A stretch of 64,000 nucleotides of DNA from Cohaesibacter haloalkalitolerans (GTDB lineage Bacteria > Pseudomonadota > Alphaproteobacteria > Rhizobiales > Cohaesibacteraceae). The stretch's first letter is position 1, and each line of letters begins with the position of its first letter. Location: NCBI RefSeq assembly GCF_003574655.1, contig NZ_QNUM01000007.1, positions 124,001 through 188,000 of the forward strand, given 5' to 3'. Made by a program: the position numbers and the translations under genes. The notes beneath the pieces were generated by a model. The model was given only the letters and a program-made list of their open reading frames with translations, did no database searches and was not told where the DNA came from. Below, piece after piece: positions 25,848 through 35,536 of the stretch.

Positions 25848-26621
25848 TCAGAGTGTTTCGATGAGGGCTGGCAGATCGGCCACCGTATCGATGACATGGT
25901 CTGCCCCGCCCTCCTTGAGTAGCACGGTTGCCGCCTGTCGCAAGCTGGCAATTTCCTCTTCCGGCATGGCGTCCAGTTCTTCCGGCGTCCGGCCGACGAA
26001 ATTACCCGACAGCGCCAACCCAACGGTGATGCAGCCAGCGGCGACACCTTCCTTGAGGCCGGGCACCGTGTCGTCAACCTTGATGACCGCAGAGGGCGGA
26101 TAGACAGCCAGATCCACAAAGGTCTGATACATGCCGAGCGGGCCCGGGCGTCCTTCGGCGAGGTCATCGGCGCAGATGAGATTGTCCGGCTCGAAACCCT
26201 GCGCTTTGACCACAGGCAGCACATGCTCCATGATCGATCGGGTATAGCCGGTGGTCGAGCCGATCCGAATGCCGCGCGCCCGCAGCCAGGCGATGGTTTC
26301 AAGCGCGCCGGGGACGAGGCCGGCATAGTCGGCAGCGACCTTTTCGTTCATTGGCACGAAGATCTCATAGATGCTGTCGACATCCGCATCGGTCGGGACA
26401 TGGCCATAGTTTGCAAGCCACTGGGCTGCGATGGCTTCATCGTCCATCATGGCGCGGATATGGGCCCACTTCGGCAGGCCCATCGGAGCCCGAGCCTGCT
26501 TGATGGAGGCCTTGATGCCGAACTGCTCGAAGCATTTGACGAACACGCCCATTGGCGCAAAGCTGCCAAAGTCAACCAGCGTTCCGGCCCAGTCGAACAC
26601 AACCGCCTTGATCTCTTTCAT
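25848..26621 (-). CDS. phnX: Phosphonoacetaldehyde hydrolase (phosphonatase)
   Basis: HAD-superfamily enzyme of 257 residues that cleaves the C-P bond of phosphonoacetaldehyde to acetaldehyde and phosphate. VVFDWAGTLVDFGSFAP has the nucleophile Asp10 followed by the family-specific Trp-Ala, and Lys51 in MGLPKWAHIR matches the Schiff-base lysine. GIRIGSTTGYTRSIM and VIKVDDTVPGLKEG complete the HAD motifs. The start has AGGAG upstream. It lies directly after phnW (23 bases), as in the two-step AEP pathway. Confidence 0.95.
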   Translation of the reverse strand: MKEIKAVVFDWAGTLVDFGSFAPMGVFVKCFEQFGIKASIKQARAPMGLPKWAHIRAMMDDEAIAAQWLANYGHVPTDADVDSIYEIFVPMNEKVAADYAGLVPGALETIAWLRARGIRIGSTTGYTRSIMEHVLPVVKAQGFEPDNLICADDLAEGRPGPLGMYQTFVDLAVYPPSAVIKVDDTVPGLKEGVAAGCITVGLALSGNFVGRTPEELDAMPEEEIASLRQAATVLLKEGGADHVIDTVADLPALIETL

Positions 26622-26644
26622 GAGGCTTCTCCTCTGTGTGGCCT

Positions 26645-27859
26645 TCAGGCGTTCAGTTTCTTGCGTTCTTCAAACGCTGCTGCGGGTGGCGCTGCCGATG
26701 TCACGCCCATTTCCTCAAGGCTCTGTCGGGCGGCGGCGACCACGCGGCGCATGATGGCGGCGTCCATCTGGCCGATGCAGCCGATGCGGAAGCTGTCCAC
26801 GACCGTCAGCTTGCCCGGATAGATGATGAAGCCCTTGTCTTTCATCAAGCCATAGAAACGATCGAACTCGAACCGCACATCTGCCGGACAGAAGAAGGTG
26901 ACAATGATCGGCGACAGCCAGCGCTCGTCAAGCAGGGTTTCAAAGCCCAGCGCCCGCATGCCGGCCACCATCACGTCGCGATTGTTGGCATAGCGTGCCC
27001 CTCTTGCGGCTACGCCCCCTTCGGTTTCATGGGCCTTGAGGGCATCAAGGAAGGCGGCGACCACATGGGTCGGCGGCGTAAAGCGCCACTGGCCGCTTTT
27101 CTCCATGTTTTCCCACTGGGCATGAAGATCAAGGCTGAGGGAATGACAGTTGCCCCTGGTGGCGATGAGTTCACTGCGGCGCACCAGCGCAAAGCCGAAG
27201 CCCGGCACGCCTTCGATACATTTGTTGGCCGAGGAGACCAGCGCTTCATAGCGGATCGTGCCCGGCTCCATCGGCACGGCACCAAACGCCGACATGGAAT
27301 CGACCAGCAGCTTGCGCCCCGCCGCGTAGGTAGCCTCGGAGATCTCGGCGACCGGATTGAGAATGCCCGAACTGGTTTCGCAATGGATCGCCAGCACATG
27401 GGTGATGGCCGGGTCATTGGCGAGGATCTCGGCAACTTCGGCCCCGCGTGGGGGCAGATAGTCGCCCTTGTCCAGCAGATGGCAGGCCCTGCCGATCACC
27501 TCCATCGTCCTGGCAGCCCTGAGGCCATAGGCACCGTTGGCCAACACCAGAAGCTTGCCATCCTTCGGCACCATAGTGCCGAGCATCGCTTCGACCAGAT
27601 AGGAGCCGGACCCCTGCATGGGGATGCATTCAAAGGCGTCCTTATCATTGCCCAGCAGATCGAGCAGACGACGGCGCATGTCTGCAGTCATGGCGCGGAA
27701 ATCGCCATCCCAGCTCCCCCAGTCCTTCAGCATCGCCTGTTTGACGGCGAAGGAGGTGGTCAGCGGCCCGGGGGTGAGCAGAAAAGGCTCACCAAGTTGC
27801 GGATCTGGTAGCCCGCAGGGGGAAGTGTGGAGCGGGTTCAGTGTGTCCTGTTCAGACAT
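26645..27859 (-). CDS. phnW: 2-aminoethylphosphonate--pyruvate transaminase
   Basis: Class-V PLP aminotransferase of 404 residues converting AEP and pyruvate to phosphonoacetaldehyde and alanine. LLTPGPLTTS (28-37) opens the conserved part; IHCETSSGILNPV and KLLVDSMSAFGAVPM form the cofactor environment with the PLP-ring Asp. Lys213 in SSANKCIEGVPGFGF is the Schiff-base lysine. GAGGAA precedes the ATG. A 30-residue N-terminal and a short C-terminal tail exceed the family core slightly. It feeds PhnX, the next gene. Confidence 0.95.
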   Translation of the reverse strand: MSEQDTLNPLHTSPCGLPDPQLGEPFLLTPGPLTTSFAVKQAMLKDWGSWDGDFRAMTADMRRRLLDLLGNDKDAFECIPMQGSGSYLVEAMLGTMVPKDGKLLVLANGAYGLRAARTMEVIGRACHLLDKGDYLPPRGAEVAEILANDPAITHVLAIHCETSSGILNPVAEISEATYAAGRKLLVDSMSAFGAVPMEPGTIRYEALVSSANKCIEGVPGFGFALVRRSELIATRGNCHSLSLDLHAQWENMEKSGQWRFTPPTHVVAAFLDALKAHETEGGVAARGARYANNRDVMVAGMRALGFETLLDERWLSPIIVTFFCPADVRFEFDRFYGLMKDKGFIIYPGKLTVVDSFRIGCIGQMDAAIMRRVVAAARQSLEEMGVTSAAPPAAAFEERKKLNA

Positions 27860-27999
27860 AGGACGTTCCTCTTTTTCTCAAATTGCTTTTGTTGTTATCT
27901 GATTTTCTTGTCTTGTTTGCGGGACCATATGCAGACGGATGCCTCAGCATCCTTGCACTTGTCTGGCCCTTTGATGCATGAAACTCACTCGCTTCAAAC

Positions 28000-29181
28000 T
28001 CACTCGGCAGCATCCTTGCGCTGCCGGGAGAAATCAAATTCGGCCACCCTGTGGCAGGCGACAAAATGCTCCGGTGCCACCTCCTGCCATTCGGGGATCG
28101 CACTGGCACACTGCTCCGTGGCATAGGGGCAACGGGTGTGGAAGCGACAGCCCGAAGGGGCCGCCAGCGGATTGGGGATCTCCCCTTCCAGACGGATCGG
28201 ATCGAAGGTCTCGTCCGGGTCGATGGTCGGAATGGCCGACAGCAGGGCGTGGGTATAGGGGTGGCGCGGCGTGTAGAACAGGCTTTCGGTGGGGGCATAT
28301 TCGACGAATTTTCCCACATACATCACCGCCACCCTATGCGACATCTGCGCCACCACCGAAAGGTCATGAGCAATGAACAGGAAGGCGACGCCCATCTCCT
28401 CCTGCAGATCCTTCAGCAGATTGACGATCTCGGCCTGAATGGACACGTCGAGCGCCGAGACGCTTTCGTCACAGACCACGAAATCCGGACACGTCACCAG
28501 AGCACGGGCAATGCAGATGCGCTGGCGTTGACCACCGGAGAAGGCATGGGGGAAGCGGCGCAAATGCTCCAGATTGAGCTTGCAGCGGCTTGCGATGTCG
28601 CGCACCCGTTCATCGATCTTTTCGCGGTTCTTCATCATGCCCGAAGCGACCAATGGTTCGGCGATGATATCGCGCACGGTCATGCGCGGGTTGAGCGAGG
28701 AATAAGGATCCTGAAAGACAAGGCTCATGCGCGGACGGAAGGCCCGCAGGATATCGCTTGTCATAGTGGCGATGGAATGGGGGCCTTCGGAAAAGACCAT
28801 GCCCATCTTCTTGCGGAAGTGGCGCAGTTCCTCGCCCTCAAGCTCACCCAGATAGATGTCATGCTCACGGGTGTGAAAGATCACGTCGCCTGCTGTCGGG
28901 TCGATGGCCCTCAGGATGGCACGGCCAACGGTGGTCTTGCCGGAACCGGATTCCCCCACCAGCCCGACGGTCTCGCCGCGGCGGATATCAAAGCTGACAT
29001 CATCAACAGCCCGCAGATAGGCGGTTTCGGACGAGAAGAGCTTCTTCTTGCGGATCGGGAAGCGAACCTCAAGGTTTTTCACCTCGATCAGCAACTCACC
29101 TCCCTGCTCGCCTGACGTGGCCTTTCTGGAGGGAACCGGCTGATCATCCGGCTGCTTCATGTCGGTCATATCGGGGCTCAT
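28000..29181 (-). CDS. Oligopeptide-type ABC transporter ATP-binding protein (OppF/DppF)
   Basis: ATPase of 393 residues. Walker A is [10 protein letters not shown], signature is [14 protein letters not shown], Walker B is [12 protein letters not shown] and the switch is FIAHDLSVV. The C-terminal oligopeptide domain has [12 protein letters not shown] and [14 protein letters not shown], with the cysteines of this subfamily. An insertion of about 45 residues between Walker A and the Q-loop ([19 protein letters not shown] region) is longer than in standard OppF. It overlaps the OppD-like gene by 4 bases. phnW begins 140 bases downstream on the same strand. Confidence 0.9.
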   Translation of the reverse strand: MSPDMTDMKQPDDQPVPSRKATSGEQGGELLIEVKNLEVRFPIRKKKLFSSETAYLRAVDDVSFDIRRGETVGLVGESGSGKTTVGRAILRAIDPTAGDVIFHTREHDIYLGELEGEELRHFRKKMGMVFSEGPHSIATMTSDILRAFRPRMSLVFQDPYSSLNPRMTVRDIIAEPLVASGMMKNREKIDERVRDIASRCKLNLEHLRRFPHAFSGGQRQRICIARALVTCPDFVVCDESVSALDVSIQAEIVNLLKDLQEEMGVAFLFIAHDLSVVAQMSHRVAVMYVGKFVEYAPTESLFYTPRHPYTHALLSAIPTIDPDETFDPIRLEGEIPNPLAAPSGCRFHTRCPYATEQCASAIPEWQEVAPEHFVACHRVAEFDFSRQRKDAAE

Positions 29182-30179
29182 GCGGTTGCCCTCCCCTGTT
29201 TTTCATGCAGGAAGCAACGGACCGTGTGATCCTCTCCCACCTGCAGGATTTGCGGCTGATGGCGATCACAAAGGCCTACGATTGTCTTGGAGCACCGGGT
29301 GTGGAACGGACAGCCCGTCGGGCGTTCATTGGGGCTCGGAATATCGCCGGGGATGGGGGTCAGGCGATCATGCAGGCGATCCACACTCGGCAGGGCCTTG
29401 ATCAGACCTTGCGTATAGGGATGGGCGGGTTCATGAATGACCTTGTCAGTCGGGCCACGCTCGACAATGGTGCCCAGATACATCACCGCGACATCATCGG
29501 CGATATGGGAGATAACGCCCAGATCGTGGGTGATGAAGATCATACCCATGGACAGGTCACGCTGCAAATTGCGCATCAGGTCGAGCACTTGCGCCTGAAT
29601 GGTCACATCGAGCGCAGTGGTCGGCTCGTCGGCAATCAGTAGGGCCGGACCTGCCGACAGAGCCAGCGCAATCATCGCCCGCTGGCGCATGCCGCCGGAC
29701 ATTTCATGCGGATACTGATCGATGCGGGCCTCCGGATTCGAGATGCCGACCTTGTCGAGCATCCCGATGGCGATGCGCCGGGCGTCCTTGCGGCCGACAT
29801 TGCGGTGCAGCCGGATAGTCTCGACCATCTGGTTGCCAATGGTGTAGACGGGCGAGAAGGAGGCCATGGGTTCTTGAAAGATCATGCCTATCTCGCCGCC
29901 GCGAATGGCACGGATGGCGCGGCCCTTCTTGCCCAGCTTGTTGATGTCCATCACCTTGCCGGATTTGTCGGTGTAGAGGATTTTCGCTTCCTTGGAAATG
30001 ATCCCGTTGCCGGGCAGAAGCTGCATCACCGCCTTGGTGGAAATGGATTTGCCCGAGCCGGATTCGCCGACAATGCCCAGCGTATGCCCCGGCCTCACTT
30101 CAAACGAGATATCCTCAACCGGCGTGATGAGGCCCTCATCCGTGCGGAAGGAAATGGAGAGATTTTCGACTTTCAGCAT
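29178..30179 (-). CDS. Oligopeptide-type ABC transporter ATP-binding protein (OppD/DppD)
   Basis: ATPase of 333 residues starting at ATG 30179 ([11 protein letters not shown]), as usual for OppD; the frame is open further but has no matching sequence there. Walker A is [10 protein letters not shown]-loop is [13 protein letters not shown], signature is [15 protein letters not shown], Walker B is [12 protein letters not shown], switch is FITHDLGVI. The tail [12 protein letters not shown] and GCPFHTRCS is typical. It pairs with the OppF-like protein. Confidence 0.92.
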   Translation of the reverse strand: MLKVENLSISFRTDEGLITPVEDISFEVRPGHTLGIVGESGSGKSISTKAVMQLLPGNGIISKEAKILYTDKSGKVMDINKLGKKGRAIRAIRGGEIGMIFQEPMASFSPVYTIGNQMVETIRLHRNVGRKDARRIAIGMLDKVGISNPEARIDQYPHEMSGGMRQRAMIALALSAGPALLIADEPTTALDVTIQAQVLDLMRNLQRDLSMGMIFITHDLGVISHIADDVAVMYLGTIVERGPTDKVIHEPAHPYTQGLIKALPSVDRLHDRLTPIPGDIPSPNERPTGCPFHTRCSKTIVGLCDRHQPQILQVGEDHTVRCFLHEKQGRATA

Positions 30180-30198
30180 GGTTCTGTCCTTCCCGTGC

Positions 30199-31374
30199 CT
30201 AGCGCACATCCGAATAGGGGTCGGCAGCATCGCGCAAGCCATCCCCCACCACCGTGAAGGCCAGCACGGCAAGCACGACGAACACAGCCGGAATGAACAG
30301 CCACGGGGTTTGCTCTATCACCCGCACCGACTGCGCCTGTTGCAGCAGCACGCCCCAGGAGACCGTCGGTGGGCGAAGACCGAGCCCGACAAAGGACAGG
30401 GCCGTCTCGCTGAGGATCATGTAGGGAAAAGAGATCACCAGATCGACGATGATGAAGCTGGTGAAACTGGGCAGCATATGCTGGGATATGATGCGCAAGG
30501 GGCGCGCTCCGGCCAGTCGGGCAGCGATCACATAGTCCTCGGAGCGGATGGAGAGCAGCTGCGAGCGGATGCGGCGCGCCAGCGTCGGCCAGCCGAACAG
30601 CCCCAGAATAAGCGTCATGGCAAAATAAACCTCGGTGGTCGACCATTCCTTGGGCATGGCGGCGGCAAGCCCCATGTAGAGCGGAATGATGGGCACCACA
30701 CGGATGACTTCGGTCACGCGCTGGATGACATTGTCCACCCATCCCCCGGCATATCCGGCCACGCCACCGATGACGAGCGCCAGCACGAAGGAGATCAGCA
30801 CGCCGATGACGCCGATGGAGAGTGAAGTGCGGGTCGCATAGATGGTGCGTGAGAAAACATCCCGCCCCAGATCATCGGTGCCCCAGAGATGCAGCTTGGC
30901 CCGCTTGTCATCAAGCAGGAAGAGATGGGTGCTGGTTGGAATGAAGCCGAGCAGATCGGTCTTCTCTCCTTCAGCAAGGAAGGTCAGATAGACACGCTTG
31001 TCCGGGTCCGGCACAGAGATGGCTCGCAGGGTGACGGGATCCCGTTTCGTCGTCACGCCATGCACGAAGGGGCGCCAGGAACAGCCGTTCTGATCACAGA
31101 ATAGCGGGATCTGCGGTGCACCATCAAGGTATTTTGTGTCGCGGCTGGTTGGCCCATAGGGCGCAACGAATTCGGCGAAGGCACCAAGCAGCGCCATCAA
31201 CAACAGGACGGTGGCGGCCACCATGGCAGCGCGATGACGGCGGAACCGCCACCAGATCAGCGTCCATTGACTGGCGGAATAATATTTGAGGCGCTTTTTG
31301 TGCGCCTTCGCACTCTCTTTTCTGACCTTGCCCGACGATCCGGACAGCACCCTGTTTTCAATCATGTCTGTCAT
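30199..31374 (-). CDS. Oligopeptide-type ABC transporter permease (OppC/DppC)
   Basis: Permease of 391 residues, longer than the 290-300 of most DppC proteins. Helix 1 (about 50-70) is followed by a periplasmic insert of about 100 residues with FCDQNGCSWRPFVHGV, as in YejE-like permeases. HLWGTDDLGRDVFSR precedes the five-helix core, and the EAA-like loop is AARLAGARPLRIISQHMLPS. The stop-start gap to the OppB-like gene is 2 bases. Confidence 0.9.
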   Translation of the reverse strand: MTDMIENRVLSGSSGKVRKESAKAHKKRLKYYSASQWTLIWWRFRRHRAAMVAATVLLLMALLGAFAEFVAPYGPTSRDTKYLDGAPQIPLFCDQNGCSWRPFVHGVTTKRDPVTLRAISVPDPDKRVYLTFLAEGEKTDLLGFIPTSTHLFLLDDKRAKLHLWGTDDLGRDVFSRTIYATRTSLSIGVIGVLISFVLALVIGGVAGYAGGWVDNVIQRVTEVIRVVPIIPLYMGLAAAMPKEWSTTEVYFAMTLILGLFGWPTLARRIRSQLLSIRSEDYVIAARLAGARPLRIISQHMLPSFTSFIIVDLVISFPYMILSETALSFVGLGLRPPTVSWGVLLQQAQSVRVIEQTPWLFIPAVFVVLAVLAFTVVGDGLRDAADPYSDVR

Positions 31375-31376
31375 GG

Positions 31377-32372
31377 TCAGTTGTTCCCCAGTTTGATGCG
31401 CGGATCGAGCCAGGCCAGCAGGATATCCGAGATGAAATTCATGACCACGATGACAAATGTCAGCATCAGGAGAATGGCCCCGGCGACATACATGTCGAGA
31501 TCGAGATAGGCGTTGAGCAGCAGTTCGCCCAGTTCGGTGAGCCCCAGCACCACTGCAACGATGGGCAGCTCGGAGAAGATGCGGTTGACGTCGAAGCCGA
31601 TGGTGGAAACCACCGGGTTGATGGCAAGGCGGGCCGGATATTTGATCAGCAGTCTGGTCTCCGGCACACCGCGGGCGCGCGCTGCCGTCACCGAAAGCTT
31701 GTTGAGCTCATCCGACATGGTGGCGCGGATGGTCTGGATCTGGTAGGCCACCGCTGACCATGCCAGCACGAAGGCTGGCAGCCATAGATGCTTGATCAGG
31801 TCCCAGACCTTGGCAAAGGACCAGGAGGCATCAGCCATGCCTGCGGAAAACAGGCCGCCAATGTCGGCGCCAAACCGCAGGTTGGCAAAATAGAGCATGA
31901 TCAGCGCCAGCAGAAAGTTGGGCAGCGCCAGCCCGAGATAGGAAAAGATGGTCAGTCCGTAGTCCGCAGCCGACGCGCGCCTGACGGCGGCATAGATGCC
32001 GATGGGTATCGAGACCAGATAGGTCAGCAGCAGGGTTCCGAACAGGATCGCCATTGTCAGCCAAGCCTTGTCACCGATGACCTTGATGACGTCGGTCTCG
32101 AAGGCAAAGGCCTGCCCGAAATCGCCATGCAGGACGATATTGCCGATCCAGTCGACATAGCGCAGCACCATCGGCTTATCGAGGCCGAAGTCGTGGCGGA
32201 TTGCCTCGATGTCCGCTTCGGTGATGGCGATGCCGGTGCCGGAATATTTCCGGAAGGCATAGCGGTCCGCATAGTCGCCGGGTGGAATTTCCATGATCAG
32301 AAAGACCATCATGGAAACAAGCACCATCGTGACAATCATGCCAACCAGTCGCTCAAGCGTGAATCGAAGCAT
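31377..32372 (-). CDS. Oligopeptide-type ABC transporter permease (OppB/DppB)
   Basis: Permease of 331 residues beginning at ATG 32372 (MLRFTLERLVGMIVTM), a standard OppB N-terminus. The DFGLDKPMVLRYVDWIGNIVLHGDFGQAF stretch is the typical periplasmic loop. The coupling loop contains TAARARGVPETRLLIKYPARLAINP. It is second in the operon, 100 bases after the binding-protein gene. Confidence 0.91.
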   Translation of the reverse strand: MLRFTLERLVGMIVTMVLVSMMVFLIMEIPPGDYADRYAFRKYSGTGIAITEADIEAIRHDFGLDKPMVLRYVDWIGNIVLHGDFGQAFAFETDVIKVIGDKAWLTMAILFGTLLLTYLVSIPIGIYAAVRRASAADYGLTIFSYLGLALPNFLLALIMLYFANLRFGADIGGLFSAGMADASWSFAKVWDLIKHLWLPAFVLAWSAVAYQIQTIRATMSDELNKLSVTAARARGVPETRLLIKYPARLAINPVVSTIGFDVNRIFSELPIVAVVLGLTELGELLLNAYLDLDMYVAGAILLMLTFVIVVMNFISDILLAWLDPRIKLGNN

Positions 32373-32472
32373 GTCGTGTCCCCACACGGTAGTCCCCCGC
32401 TCTCACGGGGGGGAATGGGGCGGGAGGGAATTCCCCCCGCGCCTCATGATTTGGATTGGTCGTGCCGATGGC

Positions 32473-34527
32473 CTATTTGGAAAGGAACCACTGTTGTGGG
32501 CGGTATGGATAGGTCCAGTAGAAGTCATACGACTTCGCCTTGATCGGCTTGACGTTTTTCAGGTCGTTGCGATAAAGGAACGGCGCCACGATATCGCCGA
32601 CGGTACCGATTTTCAGCAGGTTGTCGACGTGGATCTTGACGATCTCGGCGCCCAGCTTGTTGGATTCATCAGAGCCCATGGAAACCTGCAGGAATTTCTC
32701 GGAAAGGCCGTAGAGATCCTTGACATAGGCAGGTGGCTCGACACCTTCCTTGCCATCGCTATCCTTCCACTGGGCCCATGCGAAACCGGTGCCCGGGTTG
32801 AAGACGTCGCCGAATGGTGGAATGAAGGCGGTCACGTCCTGGGAAATGGCCGGACCGGAGGTGCCGTCATATTTCCAGGTGGTGAGGTCAAGATCGTTGT
32901 TGTTGGCCCCGGCGCGATACTCATCGGAGGTGACTTCCTTGAGATCGATGCGGACGCCAACGGCAGACCAGTAATCGCGGACCAGTTCCATCATTTTCAC
33001 AGGCACACCCTGCGAGGAATAGATCAGGCGGATGACCAGCGGCTTGCCATCCGGGCGTTCCAGCGTGCCGTCCCCATCGGCGTCCTTGAGGCCGATTTCA
33101 GCCAACAGCGCCTTGGCGCGGTCCTGATCAAATTCGATGTCCTGCTTAAGGATGTCTTCGGAAACGAAGGACACGGTCTTCGGCTCGGCCGGTACGCCCT
33201 GAGCTGGCACACCCTGCCCCAGATAGACGATCTCATTGATTTCGTCACGGTCAAGAGCGATTGACATGGCGCGTTCGAAGCGGATGTCGTTGAACAGCTC
33301 GGCCAGAACCGGATCCTTGTGGGTGCGGTTGAAGGAGAAGAAGATATTTTCGCCGAAGGTCGGGGCGTAGGAAACCGTGTAGTTACCCTTGGCCTCGTTT
33401 TCCTTGAGCAGCGGGAAGTCTTCAAGGAACACGGCCTGCTGCTTCCAGACCACTTCACCGTTCATGATCTTGAGATTCTGGACTTCCTTGTCCTTGACGT
33501 AGGTCTCGGAAATTTCCGGGATGTAGGGCAGCTGATTGCCGGCGGTGTCAACCATATGGAAATATGGGTTGGCGACCAGCTTGCGACCCTCGGCATTCTC
33601 TTCAACCACAATGTGGGATTCCAGCGTCGGCACCACGGCGCGGCCGAATTTGGTGACGATTTCCGCATCCTTGAGCAGCGGCGACGGAACGTCCTTCCAG
33701 TCCGATCCGCCGTAATACATCTTGACCGCAGTGGCCCCATTTTCCAGCCCCATGGACTGGGCCAGCTTGTCGGCGTCCTTGTTGTATTTCGGCATGAACT
33801 GGGCAAGGAAATGCTTGGGCTGGAAGGCCTGTCCATAATCAACGGCAAAGCGATTGAGAATACCCGGCGTCGGAACCGGGAAGGTGAAGGAGACGGTCTC
33901 GTCGTCCTCGGCCTTGACGACAGCCGGTTTGCCAGCAAACAGCCAGCGGCCCGGGGTCTTTTCATACACGTCCTTGTTCAGGATCATGTCGTTGTACCAG
34001 AACTCGATATCCGCCGCCGTGAAAGGCTCGCCATCCGACCATTTGTGGCCCTTGCGCAGGGTGAAGGTCAGCTTGGTGTAGTCGTCGTTCCACTTCCAGC
34101 TTTTGGCAACGTTCGGCACGACGGTCTGCAGATCATCGGCATAGCGCACCAGATTGACGTGACGGACGGAGAGCAGGTCGGAGGTGCCGGACTCGGTGCC
34201 CTTGGACAGCCCCGTGATCACGCCGCCATAAACACCGACAGCATCATAAGGCGCAACAATCAGCGGCTCGGCAGGCAGACGATCAGCAACAGCTGGCAAA
34301 TCCTTGTTGCCAAGGATACGGGCGTTGAACCCGGCCATGTCCGGATTCTGCGTGAAGGACAAGGTGCAGCTACCGGCTTTCTGGAATTCAGCCAGTTCAA
34401 ACTGCTCAGGGTAGGCGGAGGTCAGGCCTTTCATGTCTGCAACAGTTGCCACCGGACAGGCGGCAAAGGCAGAAGCGCTCAGTGCCACATAAGCAGCACC
34501 GGCGAGAAATACGGATTTGAGGCTCAT
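32473..34527 (-). CDS. Oligopeptide-type ABC transporter substrate-binding protein (family 5)
   Basis: Periplasmic binding protein of 684 residues, longer than OppA or DppA (about 530). A signal peptide ends near residue 22 (ASAFA). The SBP family-5 pattern includes VPNVAKSWKWNDDYTKLTFTLRKGHKWSDGEPFTAADIEFWYND and a C-terminal lobe with RFERAMSIALDRDEINEIVYLGQGVPAQG. Residues 23-80, with two cysteines, form an extra N-terminal segment. It heads the operon feeding phnW and phnX, so its ligand may be a phosphonate-bearing molecule; this is inferred from position only. Confidence 0.86.
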   Translation of the reverse strand: MSLKSVFLAGAAYVALSASAFAACPVATVADMKGLTSAYPEQFELAEFQKAGSCTLSFTQNPDMAGFNARILGNKDLPAVADRLPAEPLIVAPYDAVGVYGGVITGLSKGTESGTSDLLSVRHVNLVRYADDLQTVVPNVAKSWKWNDDYTKLTFTLRKGHKWSDGEPFTAADIEFWYNDMILNKDVYEKTPGRWLFAGKPAVVKAEDDETVSFTFPVPTPGILNRFAVDYGQAFQPKHFLAQFMPKYNKDADKLAQSMGLENGATAVKMYYGGSDWKDVPSPLLKDAEIVTKFGRAVVPTLESHIVVEENAEGRKLVANPYFHMVDTAGNQLPYIPEISETYVKDKEVQNLKIMNGEVVWKQQAVFLEDFPLLKENEAKGNYTVSYAPTFGENIFFSFNRTHKDPVLAELFNDIRFERAMSIALDRDEINEIVYLGQGVPAQGVPAEPKTVSFVSEDILKQDIEFDQDRAKALLAEIGLKDADGDGTLERPDGKPLVIRLIYSSQGVPVKMMELVRDYWSAVGVRIDLKEVTSDEYRAGANNNDLDLTTWKYDGTSGPAISQDVTAFIPPFGDVFNPGTGFAWAQWKDSDGKEGVEPPAYVKDLYGLSEKFLQVSMGSDESNKLGAEIVKIHVDNLLKIGTVGDIVAPFLYRNDLKNVKPIKAKSYDFYWTYPYRPQQWFLSK

Positions 34528-34603
34528 TGGAAGGTCTCCCTGTTTGGATCGAGCACAACCTTCCTAGAGTGGCTATTTAACAGTTTTATGAACATCCGAA
34601 TTA

Positions 34604-34620
34604 TATAGCTTTTGGCTATA
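34604..34620. promoter_or_regulatory. Inverted repeat TATAGC-N5-GCTATA, candidate LysR operator for the phosphonate block
   Basis: Perfect 6-bp arms with a 5-base spacer form a T-N11-A type LysR motif. It sits 77 bases upstream of the binding-protein start and 47 bases after the lysR stop. A second GGCTAT half-site is at 34571. Binding by the adjacent LysR protein is inferred. Confidence 0.45.
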
Positions 34621-34666
34621 GCTTCAACCCTGACATAAAAGGGTCACACAATCTGCAACCCGTTCT

Positions 34667-35536
34667 TCACTGCAAGGCGTGGACCGCATCGAACATGGCC
34701 CGAATTGCCGAAACGTGCTGCATTTCCGGCAGGCAAGCGAGATAGTGCGAGACGTTGAGTGCCTCGTCATCGATCGGGATGGGGATCAGATTGTTCGACG
34801 GCAACACCTCACCTGCCATTGCGACACCAATGCCCATTCCGGCGTTGATTGTGGAAACGATTGCCCCCCAGGAACCAAGCGCCAATACCGTGTTCAGCCT
34901 GACACCGGCATTCAGCGCAGCTTTCTCGAACACCCGGCGGGTTCCGGAGCTGTTCTCACGCTGTACCAGCGGATAGTTGGCCAAATCCTTCCAGCTTGCC
35001 GTCTGCCGCTCACTGAGCGGATGACCTTCGGGAACAACGACGACGATCGGCTCTGTTCGGATCTTCTGCACATGGAGCCCCTGTGGCGGTTCCTTGGCCG
35101 TGATGAAGACGACATCGAACTTGCCGTCTTCCAGAAGAGGCAACAGGTCGTATGAGGCCATGGCGCGGGCCTCGATTTCCACGTCGGGAAATTTCGTCAT
35201 GAAAGTCGACAGAATCGGCATGGCAAACTGGTAGGTCGAATAGCCTAGACGCAAAGACCCGGCCTGCATGCGCCGCCGTCCTTCGAGGGCATGTTCGATT
35301 TCATCTGTCATGGCGAGAACCGAGCGGATGCGGGAAAGAATTTCCCGGCAGGTTTCGGTGGCCTCAGCCTGTCGACCATTGCGATGGACCAGTTGTGTCC
35401 GATAATGCTTCTCCAACGCCGAAAGATGGTTGGAGACAGAAGGCTGGGAAATACCCAACTCCTTTGCTGCGGCAGAGAAGCTGCCAGTGCGAACAACGGC
35501 CTCCACTGCTCGCATCTGATTGATTGATAATTTCAT
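34667..35536 (-). CDS. LysR-family regulator, probable activator of AEP catabolism
   Basis: Regulator of 289 residues: winged helix (residues 1-60, FSAAAKELGISQPSVSNHLSALE) plus effector domain. The overall sequence type (MKLSINQMRAVEAV, then LRLGYSTYQFAMPILSTFM and GTRRVFEKA) resembles LysR proteins found beside phnW-type genes. It lies immediately upstream of the importer-phnW-phnX block on the same strand. The LysR-type inverted repeat in the gap supports control of that block. AEP or phosphonoacetaldehyde as effector is inferred. Confidence 0.85.
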   Translation of the reverse strand: MKLSINQMRAVEAVVRTGSFSAAAKELGISQPSVSNHLSALEKHYRTQLVHRNGRQAEATETCREILSRIRSVLAMTDEIEHALEGRRRMQAGSLRLGYSTYQFAMPILSTFMTKFPDVEIEARAMASYDLLPLLEDGKFDVVFITAKEPPQGLHVQKIRTEPIVVVVPEGHPLSERQTASWKDLANYPLVQRENSSGTRRVFEKAALNAGVRLNTVLALGSWGAIVSTINAGMGIGVAMAGEVLPSNNLIPIPIDDEALNVSHYLACLPEMQHVSAIRAMFDAVHALQ

